A DNA stretch of 64,000 nt, taken from Franzmannia qiaohouensis. GTDB taxonomy: Bacteria > Pseudomonadota > Gammaproteobacteria > Pseudomonadales > Halomonadaceae. The stretch covers positions 303,163 through 367,162 of the forward strand of contig NZ_JARWAM010000003.1 in NCBI RefSeq assembly GCF_031451695.1, read 5' to 3'. Shown here piece after piece: positions 16,741-25,677 of the stretch. Each line of letters opens with the position of its first letter. Positions within the stretch are counted from its first letter, which is position 1. Below the pieces are notes generated by a model. The model saw nothing but the letters and a program-made list of their open reading frames with translations. It ran no database searches and had not been told where the DNA came from. The position numbers and the translations under genes were made by a program.

Positions 16741-17878
16741 CGGCCCCGTCACACTCACCGAGCGCCTGGCCAGGCTGATTCCCAGCGGGCTGGAAGTAGT
16801 CGAAGAGTTGCGTCACCGCCTCGGGCGTCACGCCGTTGGTGATGAACACGAAGCGCGAGACACCGTCGCGGCACGCCTCCACCGGCAGTGGCTCTGGAGG
16901 GTGAAAGATATGCTGCACGCCGTGCAGGGCCAGCGGCTTCTCGCGCCCAACCAGCTTGACGATGGCCTTGACGCGCAGAATCTTCTCGCCCAGCAGTGAC
17001 ATCAGCAGGTCCAGCCAATCCTCGAGTTGCTCGGCGGGAATGGGCTCCTCGACGCTGAAGCAGAAGGTGCGGATCCGCTCTCCGTGGCGGCTGAGGTCGG
17101 GGTTGGCGTGGGGCGAGGCGCCGGCAGCTTGCATCATCGGCACCAGGGTCCCGCTATCGGGCGGAGCCAGCCCAGGGGCCGACGAGACCTGCTGGTAGGA
17201 CGCGGCGCCCAACCAGCGTTCTGCCGAGTAACGCTCGGCGGCCAAGCCCTCCCCGGTGACATACTCGGCCGGCAGATCGCCATGCCGCACCTGCAACTGC
17301 TCGGCGGCCGGGTTGATGGTCGCCAGCTGGCTGGCGAGCCGCGACAGCTGTTCCTCATCGACCAGATCGGTCTTGGTGATCAGCAAGCGGTCGGCCACCG
17401 CCGCCTGGCGCTGGGACTCGCGGTGGGCGTTCAATGTCGAGATGCCGTTGGCGGCATCCACCAGACATATCACGCCATCCATGAAGAAGCGCTGTGCCAA
17501 CCAGTGGTCGGTCATCAGGGTATGCAGGATAGGCGCCGGATCGGCCAGTCCGGTGGTCTCGATGATCACCCGCGAAAAGGGGGCACTGCCCTCCCGCTCA
17601 AGTGCCTCGCTGGCCTCCTGCACGGTGCGGCTCAAGTCGCCGCGGATGGTGCAGCACAGGCAGCCGCTGCTCATTTCCACGACGCTATGCTCATCGCTCT
17701 CGGCGAGCAGTCGATGATCCAGGCCGATATCGCCAAACTCATTGATTACCACCAGCGCGCCCTGCATGGCGGACTGGCGAACCAGACAGTTGAGCAGCGT
17801 GGTCTTGCCGCTGCCGAGAAAGCCGGTCAACACCGTGACGGGCAGTTTGCTGTCCTGGCCAAATACGCCTTGATTCAT
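16715..17878 (-). CDS. COG0523 GTPase, zinc-linked metallochaperone
   Basis: 387 residues from the ATG at 17878, which overlaps the zur stop by ATGA. The G3E GTPase signs are clear: Walker A GFLGSGKTTLLN near residue 18, the metal-binding CLCC motif (SGCLCCTIRGDL) near 72, ETTGLADPAP near 105 and the guanine-binding TKTD. The C-terminal COG0523_C domain follows. Family members deliver zinc to client enzymes when zinc is scarce. The last about 15 residues (after QALGECDG) may be shifted sequence, because they overlap the hisI-like remnant; the native C-terminus may have been lost. Confidence 0.85.
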   Translation of the reverse strand: MNQGVFGQDSKLPVTVLTGFLGSGKTTLLNCLVRQSAMQGALVVINEFGDIGLDHRLLAESDEHSVVEMSSGCLCCTIRGDLSRTVQEASEALEREGSAPFSRVIIETTGLADPAPILHTLMTDHWLAQRFFMDGVICLVDAANGISTLNAHRESQRQAAVADRLLITKTDLVDEEQLSRLASQLATINPAAEQLQVRHGDLPAEYVTGEGLAAERYSAERWLGAASYQQVSSAPGLAPPDSGTLVPMMQAAGASPHANPDLSRHGERIRTFCFSVEEPIPAEQLEDWLDLLMSLLGEKILRVKAIVKLVGREKPLALHGVQHIFHPPEPLPVEACRDGVSRFVFITNGVTPEAVTQLFDYFQPAGNQPGQALGECDGAERRASEVG

Positions 17879-18294
17879 GGTTTCACCCTCGAGTGGCGAG
17901 TGGATTCGGGAAGCGCCGACGCACACTGCGAGCAGGTGCCATGGATCTCGATGGTCGTGCTGCCGGGTGAAAAATCTCGGCGCTCGACCATGTACCCCAG
18001 GCTCGAGCTCAAGGCGCTATCGATGAGCTCGTCGATATTCCCGCAGTCATCGCAGATGGCAAACGCGGTCACCCCGTGCCGGCACTCCTTGTGCCGGCAG
18101 GCGACGTAGGCATTCAGCGTTTCCAGGCGGTGAGCCAAGCCGTGACGAATCAACACATCCAGCGCGCGATAGACCTGGGTCGGCGCCGAGAATCCATCAC
18201 CACTCAGGCGCTCAAGCAAGGCATAGGCCCCCAACGGGGCCTCGGCACTGCGCAGTACCTCAAGCACGCGCTGCTGGTTAGCGGTCAACGGCAT
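17875..18294 (-). CDS. zur: Zur, zinc-responsive Fur-family repressor
   Basis: About 139 residues: winged-helix DNA-binding half (TANQQRVLEVLRSAEAPL, with APTQVYRALDVLIRHGLAHR as recognition region) and a metal-binding half with CRHKECRHG, CDDCG and CSQCA Cys pairs typical of the structural zinc site. Start chosen at 18294 because GGAAG lies just upstream; MEAT at 18306 is the alternative. It forms an operon with the COG0523 gene (4-base overlap) and has a strong palindrome in its promoter, so autorepression by zinc-bound Zur is expected. Confidence 0.85.
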   Translation of the reverse strand: MPLTANQQRVLEVLRSAEAPLGAYALLERLSGDGFSAPTQVYRALDVLIRHGLAHRLETLNAYVACRHKECRHGVTAFAICDDCGNIDELIDSALSSSLGYMVERRDFSPGSTTIEIHGTCSQCASALPESTRHSRVKP

Positions 18295-18341
18295 GGTCGC
18301 TTCCATGAATGGATAGAGTCGCACTGCTGCTGAGATATATA

Positions 18342-18356
18342 CGTTATAACATAACA
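18342..18356. promoter_or_regulatory. Zur box upstream of zur
   Basis: CGTTATAACATAACA (minus strand TGTTATGTTATAACG) agrees with 12 of the 14 outer positions of the dyad TGTTATA-n-TATAACA. It lies 48 bases before the zur start. Confidence 0.7.
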
Positions 18357-18414
18357 ATATTATCTGCCACTTTCATCCCCGAGCCATCGCAAGGCCACAC
18401 ATCGCCTGGTCGGG

Positions 18415-19314
18415 CTATGCCAAGCCGAACATCAGCGAGCGATGCGCAGAAAGCCCTGCCATGGCGCCGTCGGCGACGGCAAAGGTCACCGAACCTGCAG
18501 CGCGGGCGATATCGCCGCAGGCGAAGATGCCGGGGATCGACGTGGCCTGCATCGCATCGGTCTTGATGACACTGCCCAGCGGCGTCTCTTCCAGCGCAAA
18601 GCCGGTTTCCGCAACCAGCGGGCTGAGACGCAGCCGCGGCGCCACAAACACGCCGGCAAGGGGGACCTGGCGCCCGTCGCTCAGCACCACCTCCACCCCC
18701 TCGCCCCGACCGGCCTGAAGACGCGACACTAAACCGCGTTCGATGCGGGTACCGCGCGCGTCCAACTGGGCCAACTGGTCCGCCGTTGGCTCGAAGGCCG
18801 CGTTCAAGAACAGCGTGGTGGTACCCCAGTCCGGCAGCATCAAGGCTTGATGCATCGCCATCTCGGAGGACGCCAGCACGCCGATAGCCGTCTGGCCAAG
18901 CTCATAGCCGTGGCAGTAGGGGCAGTGAAAGACGCGCGTTCCCCACTGCTCGGCCAACCCGGGAATGTCTGGCAGCTCATCGGTCACGCCTGCCGCCAAG
19001 ATGGTGCGGCGTGCCTGGAAGGTGCCTCCGTCGGCCAGGCCGACCGTGAAACCCTCCGCCTCGCCGCTAATCGACGCCACCCTGCCCGAGCGCCACTCCA
19101 CCGTGGGGTACTCCATCAGCTGACCGCGTGCATCGGCTGCGATCTCTTCGGGTGGCGTGCCATCCTGGGACAGAAACCCGTGGGAGTGCGCGGCAAAGCG
19201 ATTGCGCGGCTCGCCCGCGTCCACCACCAGTACCTGCTGTCTCGCCCGCGCCAGCTGCAGGCCCGCCGCCATTCCCGCATAGCTGCCGCCGATAATCACC
19301 GCATCGAACATCAT
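18415..19314 (-). CDS. thioredoxin-reductase-like FAD oxidoreductase
   Basis: 299-residue flavoprotein. FAD-binding GGSYAGMAAGLQLARARQ at the start, redox-type pair FHCPYCHGYE near residue 130, and the second FAD motif FACGDIARAAG near 265. Resembles thioredoxin reductase but lacks a thioredoxin operon; such proteins next to Rrf2 regulators are common and their substrates unknown. Its promoter carries the perfect 10-bp palindrome at 19334-19360, just 20 bases upstream, and the regulator gene lies directly before it on the same strand. Confidence 0.85.
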   Translation of the reverse strand: MMFDAVIIGGSYAGMAAGLQLARARQQVLVVDAGEPRNRFAAHSHGFLSQDGTPPEEIAADARGQLMEYPTVEWRSGRVASISGEAEGFTVGLADGGTFQARRTILAAGVTDELPDIPGLAEQWGTRVFHCPYCHGYELGQTAIGVLASSEMAMHQALMLPDWGTTTLFLNAAFEPTADQLAQLDARGTRIERGLVSRLQAGRGEGVEVVLSDGRQVPLAGVFVAPRLRLSPLVAETGFALEETPLGSVIKTDAMQATSIPGIFACGDIARAAGSVTFAVADGAMAGLSAHRSLMFGLA

Positions 19315-19333
19315 GTCTCGTTCCTCGCCGAAC

Positions 19334-19360
19334 TTAATGTATCTTCAATTGATACATTAA
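19334..19360. promoter_or_regulatory. 27-bp operator palindrome, probable Rrf2 site
   Basis: TTAATGTATC (19334-19343) and GATACATTAA (19351-19360) are exact reverse complements 7 bases apart, between the Rrf2 regulator and the oxidoreductase it would control. Length and AT-rich symmetric halves fit Rrf2-type operators. Confidence 0.75.
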
Positions 19361-19397
19361 AAGGCGCAGGCGTCAATATGCCGTCGCAGTGGCTCAG

Positions 19398-19847
19398 TCA
19401 GTGAGTGGGGAACCGATAGCCTTGGCGGGTGGCGATCTCATCGAACTGGCTCGCCAGTTCGGCCAGTGTTACCGACCCCAAGCGCTCGATCAGCAACGCC
19501 TCCGCTTCACGCATGGCATCGAAGATCGCCTCGTTGACCACCTGCTCGACCACGCAATCGGGGTTGTCGCGGTCGGTGCCGATGGCAAAGATGCGTGGCC
19601 CGCCGACGGCATGGTGCACATCCAGCAGGGTAACGCGGTTCAGGTCACAGCCGATCCGCCAGCCACCATGGCGGCCTTTCTCGGCACATACGTAGCCCGC
19701 CTTGCGCAGGCCCGCCATGGTGCGCCGCACCACCGCGGCATTGGTGCCGAGCATCACCCCAATCTGTTCGGACGTGATGGGACCATCCTGACGCGCCATG
19801 TGCAGCAATACATGCAGCATTCGGGAAAGGCGGCTATCGGTTCGCAA
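19398..19847 (-). CDS. Rrf2-family transcriptional regulator
   Basis: 149 residues with an Rrf2 winged helix (SRMLHVLLHMARQDGPITSE, then RTMAGLRKAGYVCAEKGRHG GW with GG wing) and a helical dimerisation tail. The single Cys residues (C54 region, C68 region and C98 region) do not form the three-Cys Fe-S loop of IscR or NsrR, so a thiol or flavin-linked signal is more likely than an Fe-S cluster. Paired with the downstream FAD oxidoreductase through the palindrome at 19334. Confidence 0.83.
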   Translation of the reverse strand: MRTDSRLSRMLHVLLHMARQDGPITSEQIGVMLGTNAAVVRRTMAGLRKAGYVCAEKGRHGGWRIGCDLNRVTLLDVHHAVGGPRIFAIGTDRDNPDCVVEQVVNEAIFDAMREAEALLIERLGSVTLAELASQFDEIATRQGYRFPTH

Positions 19848-20042
19848 GGAGGACGTGCCTTTGGCGAGAAATGAGAGGGGTAGACTAGCATGCCGATAGC
19901 GCCACGGAAGAGGCCCCTATGGCTCCCCGACCGCGCGAGCGGCCAGGGCATGTATATTTCACCGGCTGGAATCGCGGTGAGCGGGAGGTGGATGCACTCG
20001 ACGCCCTTACCAGCGGGTATTCGGCAGCGAGATGGCGAGGAT

Positions 20043-20519
20043 CTACTCCTGTTTTCCCACCAGCCAGTGGGTGACGCCCAGGGCCAGTACGATGGCAGCA
20101 ATCGCCAGCATCTCTTGGGCCGATATGGTCGATATATCCAGGATGATCACCTTACGGGCGATCGCCATAAGCGCAGTGGCAATAACCAGCCGAATGGGTA
20201 ACACATTGGTACCCAAGTAGAGCCGAATATTGATGAATATTTCCACGGCGATCAACACCACCATAAAGGCACCGAATATCACGAAGATATCGCTGACTTC
20301 AAACAGAAGGACAGGTGGAGAGATAAACTTGCTGTAAAGCACATAGATCACATCCAGGACGCCCCAGATGATCACCAACACCATCAATACGGCCAGTACT
20401 TTGATGGCATAGCGAATAACAAGGTGAAGCTTACGAATCAGCGCGTCTTCATGCTCCTTGGGAAGCTCGTCGTGCAACAGCTGAGGAAGTTTGGGGTCTA
20501 CCTTGTTGTCGTTAGCCAT
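20043..20519 (-). CDS. PsiE-family inner-membrane protein
   Basis: 158 residues with four membrane helices (from about residues 35, 70, 105 and 135) and the phosphate-starvation-inducible E signature region (FEVSDIFVIFGAFMVVLIAV, then LPIRLVIATALMAIARKVII). E. coli PsiE is 136 residues; role unknown, induced by phosphate starvation there. No Pho box is obvious upstream. Confidence 0.82.
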   Translation of the reverse strand: MANDNKVDPKLPQLLHDELPKEHEDALIRKLHLVIRYAIKVLAVLMVLVIIWGVLDVIYVLYSKFISPPVLLFEVSDIFVIFGAFMVVLIAVEIFINIRLYLGTNVLPIRLVIATALMAIARKVIILDISTISAQEMLAIAAIVLALGVTHWLVGKQE

Positions 20520-20676
20520 CGCTCACCCTCGTGGCGGAGTCGGTTGGGCACCACAGCTGCATTAAAGCCTAGCCATGCGTGGAAAGCCAAAGCAGACCCG
20601 ATGATCCGCAGATTGGCCCGCGTTGCACCCCCTGCCCTAGACTGGCAGGTTCATTCTTGAATCAAGGAAGACCACG

Positions 20677-21675
20677 ATGCAGTCACGCTACTTCACCATC
20701 AACGACGTCCCCCAGGGCACACCCGGTCGCGAGCTGTTCGAGCTGCACGAAACCGCGCTGCCGGATCTCGCCGAGGGCGAGGTGCGCATCCGCAACAGCT
20801 GGCTGTCGGTGGACCCTTACATGCGCGGGCGCATGAGCGGCGTGAAGACCTACATCGACCCCTTCACCCTCGGCGAGCCGCTGGAAGGCGCCGCAGTTGG
20901 CGACGTCATCGAGTCTCGACATCCGCGCCTGGCCGTCGGCGACAAGGTACGCCACATGGCCGGCTGGCGGGATATCGCCCAGCTGCCGGGCGACCAGGTC
21001 GAGCCGCTGCCGGGCATCGAGGTCCCCGAGCAGGCCTACCTCGGCGTGCTCGGCATGCCGGGCATGACCGCCTGGACCGGCCTCAACCAGATCGCCGGGA
21101 TGCAGCAAGGCGACAACGTACTGGTCAGCGCCGCCAGCGGCGCGGTGGGCTCGCTGGCCGTGCAGTTGGCCAAGGCCCGCGGCGGCACCGTGGTGGGCAT
21201 CGCCGGGGCGCCCGAGAAGCTCGAGTGGCTTGCGTCCCACGGCATCGAGGCGGTGAGCTATCGCGACCGCAACGCCCAGCAGCTGACCGAGGCGCTTCAG
21301 GCGGCCTGCCCTGAGGGCTTCGACGTCTACTACGAAAACGTCGGCGGCGTGTGCCTGGAGGCGGCGCTCAACACCCTGCGCACCGGCGGTCGCATCGCCG
21401 TGTGCGGGATGATCGCCCGCTACAACGCCGAGGGGCCGGCTCCCGGACCCAGCAACCTGGCCATGGTGCTGATCAAGCGCCTGCGCATGCAGGGGTTCAT
21501 CATCTTCGACCACTGGAACGACTATCCACGCTTCCTGGAAGAGGTCGGCCCGCAGGTCGCCAATGGCGAGATCGACTACGCCGAGACCATCGAAGAGGGC
21601 CTCGAGCGCACACCGGATGCCTTCCTGGCGCTGTTCGAGGGCGCCAACACCGGCAAGATGCTGGTACGGCTCTGA
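20677..21675 (+). CDS. CurA-type NADP-dependent alkenal/enone reductase
   Basis: 332-residue medium-chain reductase without zinc sites. The N-terminal part shows LSVDPYMRGRM, the mark of the leukotriene-B4 dehydrogenase/CurA branch; the Rossmann motif is SAASGAVGSLAVQLAK near residue 150, then YYENVGG. These enzymes reduce double bonds of alpha,beta-unsaturated aldehydes and ketones with NADPH. GGAAG precedes the ATG. Single gene with a stem-loop after it. Confidence 0.88.
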   Translation: MQSRYFTINDVPQGTPGRELFELHETALPDLAEGEVRIRNSWLSVDPYMRGRMSGVKTYIDPFTLGEPLEGAAVGDVIESRHPRLAVGDKVRHMAGWRDIAQLPGDQVEPLPGIEVPEQAYLGVLGMPGMTAWTGLNQIAGMQQGDNVLVSAASGAVGSLAVQLAKARGGTVVGIAGAPEKLEWLASHGIEAVSYRDRNAQQLTEALQAACPEGFDVYYENVGGVCLEAALNTLRTGGRIAVCGMIARYNAEGPAPGPSNLAMVLIKRLRMQGFIIFDHWNDYPRFLEEVGPQVANGEIDYAETIEEGLERTPDAFLALFEGANTGKMLVRL

Positions 21676-21709
21676 GCTAGACGCTGAGCCATCATCGAGG
21701 GGAGGCGCG

Positions 21710-21727
21710 CAGGCCCGTTCGGGCCTG
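21710..21727 (+). terminator. stem-loop after the CurA-type gene
   Basis: CAGGCCCG and CGGGCCTG pair around TT (effective loop GTTC). There is no T-tract, so termination would depend on the stem or on Rho. Confidence 0.5.
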
Positions 21728-21824
21728 ATGACATTGCACGATGCCGATAGCGTAGATCTATTAGGCGGCCTGCTACCCTAGTGATAGTCAGCCGCCACTT
21801 TTCCACGAGGTCAGTATTACGTCG

Positions 21825-23585
21825 ATGAAACACCCCGAGCAGGCCCGGCTTTTCGCGCTCAAGCAGCTCAATCTCCTCGATACCGCGCCCAGCGATAGCT
21901 TCGATCGCATCACACGCATGGCCAGCCAGCTGTTCGGCCTGCCGATCTCTGCGGTGTCGCTGACAGATAGCGATCGTCAGTGGTTCAAGTCGCGGGTCGG
22001 CGTCGATCATCGCGAGATACCCCGGGATAAGGCGCCCTGTGCGCAGGTCTGCGACTCTGCCGAGGTCCTGGTCATTCCCGATTTGCTGGCCTCGAACTAC
22101 TATCAAGACAGCCACCTGGCCAACACCGGCATCCGTTTCTACGCCGGCGCACCGCTGACGACCCGCGAAGGCCAGACCCTGGGCGCCATGTGCGTGCTTG
22201 GCACCGAGCCCCGCGACATCACCGAGCAGGAAAGGGCCTCACTGGTCGACCTTGCCGCCATGGTCATGGCCCAGATCGAATTGCAGCATGCCTTTGGCAG
22301 GGTCGACCCGCTGACCGGCCTGGCGAATCGAAGTCAGTTCAGCGAGGACCTTCAGGATCTAGCCCTCGACTCCCCCGGCGAGCCGCGTGCCGCGCTCTTT
22401 ACGGAGGTGGTCGAAGCCAGCCAGCTGAGCGCCCTGCACCGCACCATGGGGTCCGGCTTCCTCGACGAACTGGCGCAGGTATCCGCCCAGTGTATCCAGG
22501 AAACCATTGGTCTCGAGTCGCCGCTCTACTACCTCGGCAGCTGCCAGTTCGTGCATCTGCTGCCGGTGGACAGCCATGCCAGCCTGATTGAGCATGCCCT
22601 CAACCTGCGCCAGCGTCTGATGGCCCTGGAGTCGGCGCGTGACGTGTCGGTGCTGGTGCGTCCGGTGGTAGGTATCGCCTCGTTCGAGCTCGGCGAGACC
22701 GCCGCGCCTGATATTCTGCGCAGCGCCCATGCGGCAAGCCTCGACGCGCGCCAGATGGGCCAGGGCGCCGGTGTGTTCTCCGCGGCACTGGAAGAGCGCT
22801 TCCAGCGCAGCAGCATGCTGCTCGCCGATATCGGCCGCGCGCTTAAGACTGACGACGAACTCTACCTGGTCTTCCAGCCCCGCGTGTGGGTGGCCAGTGG
22901 CGACTGCCAAGGTGTCGAAGCCCTGCTGCGCTGGCGACATCCCGAGCTTGGCGAGGTGTCGCCTGCGGAATTCATACCCCTGATCGAGAACACGCCCATG
23001 GCCCGGGCGCTGACGGACTGGGTGGTAAACCGGGCGATCCGCCAGGCAGCGCTCTGGCATGCAGAAGGCAGGCCACTGCGGGTCTCGATCAATGTCTCGG
23101 CGACCAATCTAGAGGAGCACGACTTTGCCCAGCGGGTGTTGGAAAAGCTCCGACAGGCCAACCTGCCCGCCGACGCCATCGAACTGGAAGTGACCGAGAG
23201 CGCCCTGATTGGCAAGGGCCAGGCCGCGGCGACCCAGCTCGATGCGCTGATCGCAGCAGGCATCCTGATCGCCATCGACGACTTCGGCACCGGCTACAGC
23301 AGCCTCTCCTACCTGCACGAGATACCGGCGAACATCGTCAAGATCGACCGCTCGTTCATCGCCCACCTGGAAGAGGATGCGCGGATCCAGACCCTGGTCG
23401 GGTCGATGATCCGCATGGCCCACGACCTGGGCTACAGCGTCGTCGCCGAGGGCGTGGAGAACCAAGCGGCGCTCGACTGCCTTAGCCAACTGGGCTGTAA
23501 CGAGGTGCAGGGCTATCTGCTCGCCAAGCCGCTGCCGCCCCGCGACCTGGAGACCTGGCTTGCCAAACGGAGCGGGGGCCAGTAA
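21825..23585 (+). CDS. GAF/degenerate GGDEF/EAL phosphodiesterase
   Basis: 586 residues: GAF domain (about 20-150; WFKSRVGVDHREIPRDKAPC is typical of the GAF found in bacterial sensor proteins), a GGDEF fold whose active-site loop reads GSCQF at residues 238-242 so it cannot cyclise GTP, and an intact EAL domain with EAL at 365-367, LEVTESALI, IDDFGTGYSSLSYL, KIDRSFI, AEGVEN and QGYLLAKPL. A c-di-GMP phosphodiesterase is expected. Cytoplasmic. Confidence 0.88.
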   Translation: MKHPEQARLFALKQLNLLDTAPSDSFDRITRMASQLFGLPISAVSLTDSDRQWFKSRVGVDHREIPRDKAPCAQVCDSAEVLVIPDLLASNYYQDSHLANTGIRFYAGAPLTTREGQTLGAMCVLGTEPRDITEQERASLVDLAAMVMAQIELQHAFGRVDPLTGLANRSQFSEDLQDLALDSPGEPRAALFTEVVEASQLSALHRTMGSGFLDELAQVSAQCIQETIGLESPLYYLGSCQFVHLLPVDSHASLIEHALNLRQRLMALESARDVSVLVRPVVGIASFELGETAAPDILRSAHAASLDARQMGQGAGVFSAALEERFQRSSMLLADIGRALKTDDELYLVFQPRVWVASGDCQGVEALLRWRHPELGEVSPAEFIPLIENTPMARALTDWVVNRAIRQAALWHAEGRPLRVSINVSATNLEEHDFAQRVLEKLRQANLPADAIELEVTESALIGKGQAAATQLDALIAAGILIAIDDFGTGYSSLSYLHEIPANIVKIDRSFIAHLEEDARIQTLVGSMIRMAHDLGYSVVAEGVENQAALDCLSQLGCNEVQGYLLAKPLPPRDLETWLAKRSGGQ

Positions 23586-23612
23586 CGGCTGAAAGGCGGC
23601 GACCTCCACCTA

Positions 23613-23999
23613 CTACTTTGGCGTGATCGCCTCGATGAGATGCGCCCTCCCCGCCGGAGCCGAGTAAGGCTCCGGCCAGTATTCGACCAGCCGGGTGATC
23701 TTGCCCTTCTCCACCGTGAAGAATGAGATGGCCGTAGCCGACTGAACGCCATCGGTGATGGCGACCTCCGTCACCACGTCATCATCGCCCTCGACGAACC
23801 GATTGGTCGTGAACTGCCAGCGGCCGTGGGCCGGATATTCCGCATTCATCTGCGCGAAACGCTCGCCGCCGCGGATGCGCTCATTGGACTGCGGCCATTC
23901 GAGAACGAAATCCGGTGCGAGCACCGCCACCACCGAGTAGAAATCGTTGGACGCCATCAGCTGCCAGAACTCACGCACCACCTCACCTGCCGTTTTCAT
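23613..23999 (-). CDS. NTF2/SnoaL-like protein
   Basis: 128-residue cone-shaped alpha+beta fold of the SnoaL type: long N-terminal helix (VREFWQLMASNDFYSVVAVL), RIRGGERFAQ, and the end FFTVEKGKITRLVEYWPEPY. Such proteins are small-molecule isomerases/hydrolases or simply binding proteins; the residues do not single out one. Monocistronic. Confidence 0.8.
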   Translation of the reverse strand: MKTAGEVVREFWQLMASNDFYSVVAVLAPDFVLEWPQSNERIRGGERFAQMNAEYPAHGRWQFTTNRFVEGDDDVVTEVAITDGVQSATAISFFTVEKGKITRLVEYWPEPYSAPAGRAHLIEAITPK

Positions 24000-24208
24000 C
24001 CTGTTCTTCCTCTTGGTGTCCTGGCACGACCAGCCACGATCATCCCCTAGACCTAACGACTACAGCCATCATTGTTCTGTGCGCCCTAAGGCCTATCGAA
24101 TACCGCTCATTACGACTGGCGATTCCAACGGCGTGATACCCGAGGCCAGATCATGGGCGAGACGCAGCCACACTACCGTGAACAGGTTTGCAACTTAGCG
24201 AGCGCTTT

Positions 24209-25573
24209 TCACCCCTCCCCATTCGACAGCCGAAATCGTAGCCCCGGTTCGGCCTGCTCGGCCGTGAGGTGCCAGCCGTGCGCCATAGCAATCTCCTGGC
24301 AGATGGCCAGGCCTAGCCCAGCCCCGTGGTCTCGCCGATGCTCAGCACGCCAGAAGCGTTCGAACAGCAGCGGCAGTTGTTCTGCATCCACGCCGGGGCC
24401 TCTGTCCCGTACGGTCACCGTATCGCCCTGGATCTCCACGCTGACGGAAGTCTGCGCGGGCGCATGTTGGATGGCGTTCTCCAGCAGGTTCTTCAGTAAG
24501 GTGAAGCAGGCCGCGCGGTCCGCTCTCCATTGCACGTCGCCGACAGCACGCACCGCCAAGTGCACGTCGGCGATTTCCGCCATGCGCTGCAAATAGGAAG
24601 CGGCATCGTGGGCGACCTCCTGCATCCTGACGGTGGTGAAGTGATAGTTGTGCGCCTCGCTGGCTTCGGCCAGGAGCAGAAGCTGCTGCACCTGGCGGGT
24701 CATGTACTCGACGTCGCTCAATAGCGAGTCGCGGTCGTTCCTGCCCCCCTCCTTTAACTCGATCTGGGCGCGGATCAGAGCCAGTGGTGTCTTCAACTCA
24801 TGCGCCGCATTGCCAAGAAACTCCTGCTGCACGCGGTAGCCGCGTTCTAGGCGTTCCAGGGCTCGATTGAAGCTGTCCACGAGAGGGGCGATCTCCGCGG
24901 GCACCGCTTCCGTCTTCAGCCGGGCATCAATGGAGCGCGGCGAGATGGCTGCCGCGGACTCTGACGCATCTCGCAGCGGCTTGAGGGTGTAGCGCAAGGT
25001 AATATAGGCACACAGGCCGAAGGCGAAGAACAGCACAAAGCCGAACACCATGACGCCGGCGATCATACGCGGCAAGGCAACTTTATGGAGGATATCCATG
25101 AACCGTGCGCTGGCGACGAACTGCAGGTACCACCTTCGCCCATCGTGCTCGAGGGGCTTCGTGGCGCCGTAGAAGGTATTTCCCTCGTGCTCGAAGGTAA
25201 AGCTCCCGCGGGCCAGTCGAAGGAGGTCGCCGTCATTCGGCCAAAAGTTTTCTCCCCTACTCGAGAAGGCAACCACGTTCCCGGCGTCATCCAGAATTCG
25301 ATACGCTGTTTCGCGTTGTGGTCCTTCGTACAACCAGGCGCGATCGTCCATGCTCGAGTCGAAGCCGATGGGCCTGCCGCTGCTATTGAACTCAATGTTT
25401 TTCACCAGCTCATCCGCAGCGTCGGCCAGGTCCATCCGCGCCAGTACGTTACTCTGATGCAGCACGAGCAAAGCAATCACCAGCAGCATGATGCTGAGTA
25501 CCATCCCCGCCACATAGGCCAGCAGCACCTTCAAACTGATGCTATTAAACGGCAACATCTTCACGAAGCGCAT
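24209..25573 (-). CDS. sensor histidine kinase
   Basis: 454 residues from MRFVKMLPFN at 25573: two membrane helices (about 12-35 and 165-190) around a 130-residue periplasmic sensor, HAMP, dimerisation domain with H-box FLGNAAHELKTPL, and an HATPase with N-box LLENAIQHA, DRGPGVD and GAGLGLAIC. Autokinase that should act on the regulator at 26904. The frame is open further upstream, but that extension reads an out-of-phase remnant of a response-regulator 3' end (IVN, LG), not kinase. It is separated from the regulator by a hydrolase gene. Confidence 0.88.
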   Translation of the reverse strand: MRFVKMLPFNSISLKVLLAYVAGMVLSIMLLVIALLVLHQSNVLARMDLADAADELVKNIEFNSSGRPIGFDSSMDDRAWLYEGPQRETAYRILDDAGNVVAFSSRGENFWPNDGDLLRLARGSFTFEHEGNTFYGATKPLEHDGRRWYLQFVASARFMDILHKVALPRMIAGVMVFGFVLFFAFGLCAYITLRYTLKPLRDASESAAAISPRSIDARLKTEAVPAEIAPLVDSFNRALERLERGYRVQQEFLGNAAHELKTPLALIRAQIELKEGGRNDRDSLLSDVEYMTRQVQQLLLLAEASEAHNYHFTTVRMQEVAHDAASYLQRMAEIADVHLAVRAVGDVQWRADRAACFTLLKNLLENAIQHAPAQTSVSVEIQGDTVTVRDRGPGVDAEQLPLLFERFWRAEHRRDHGAGLGLAICQEIAMAHGWHLTAEQAEPGLRFRLSNGEG

Positions 25574-25585
25574 AGCCCAGCCCCC
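25550..25585 (+). repeat. direct repeat, kinase-side copy
   Basis: A 36-bp block (starts CGGCAACATCTTCACGAAG, ends in CCCCC) is identical to 26912-26947; weaker similarity runs on both sides (about 25524-25600). It covers the kinase start codon and a regulator-like 3' end. Confidence 0.85.
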
Positions 25586-25677
25586 GAGGTTGTTGACGAT
25601 CATGCACATGACAGCACTCCATGAGACCGGCGGATGCGCTAGTACCAGGAGTTCCTTCGCATTGAGTGGAGGGAGCG

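Noticed and set aside
17027..18109. 360-codon plus-strand frame
   Set aside because: Antisense of the COG0523 and zur genes.
19920..20070. Short plus-strand frame between the Rrf2 and PsiE genes
   Set aside because: No ribosome site and overlaps the end of the PsiE-like gene.
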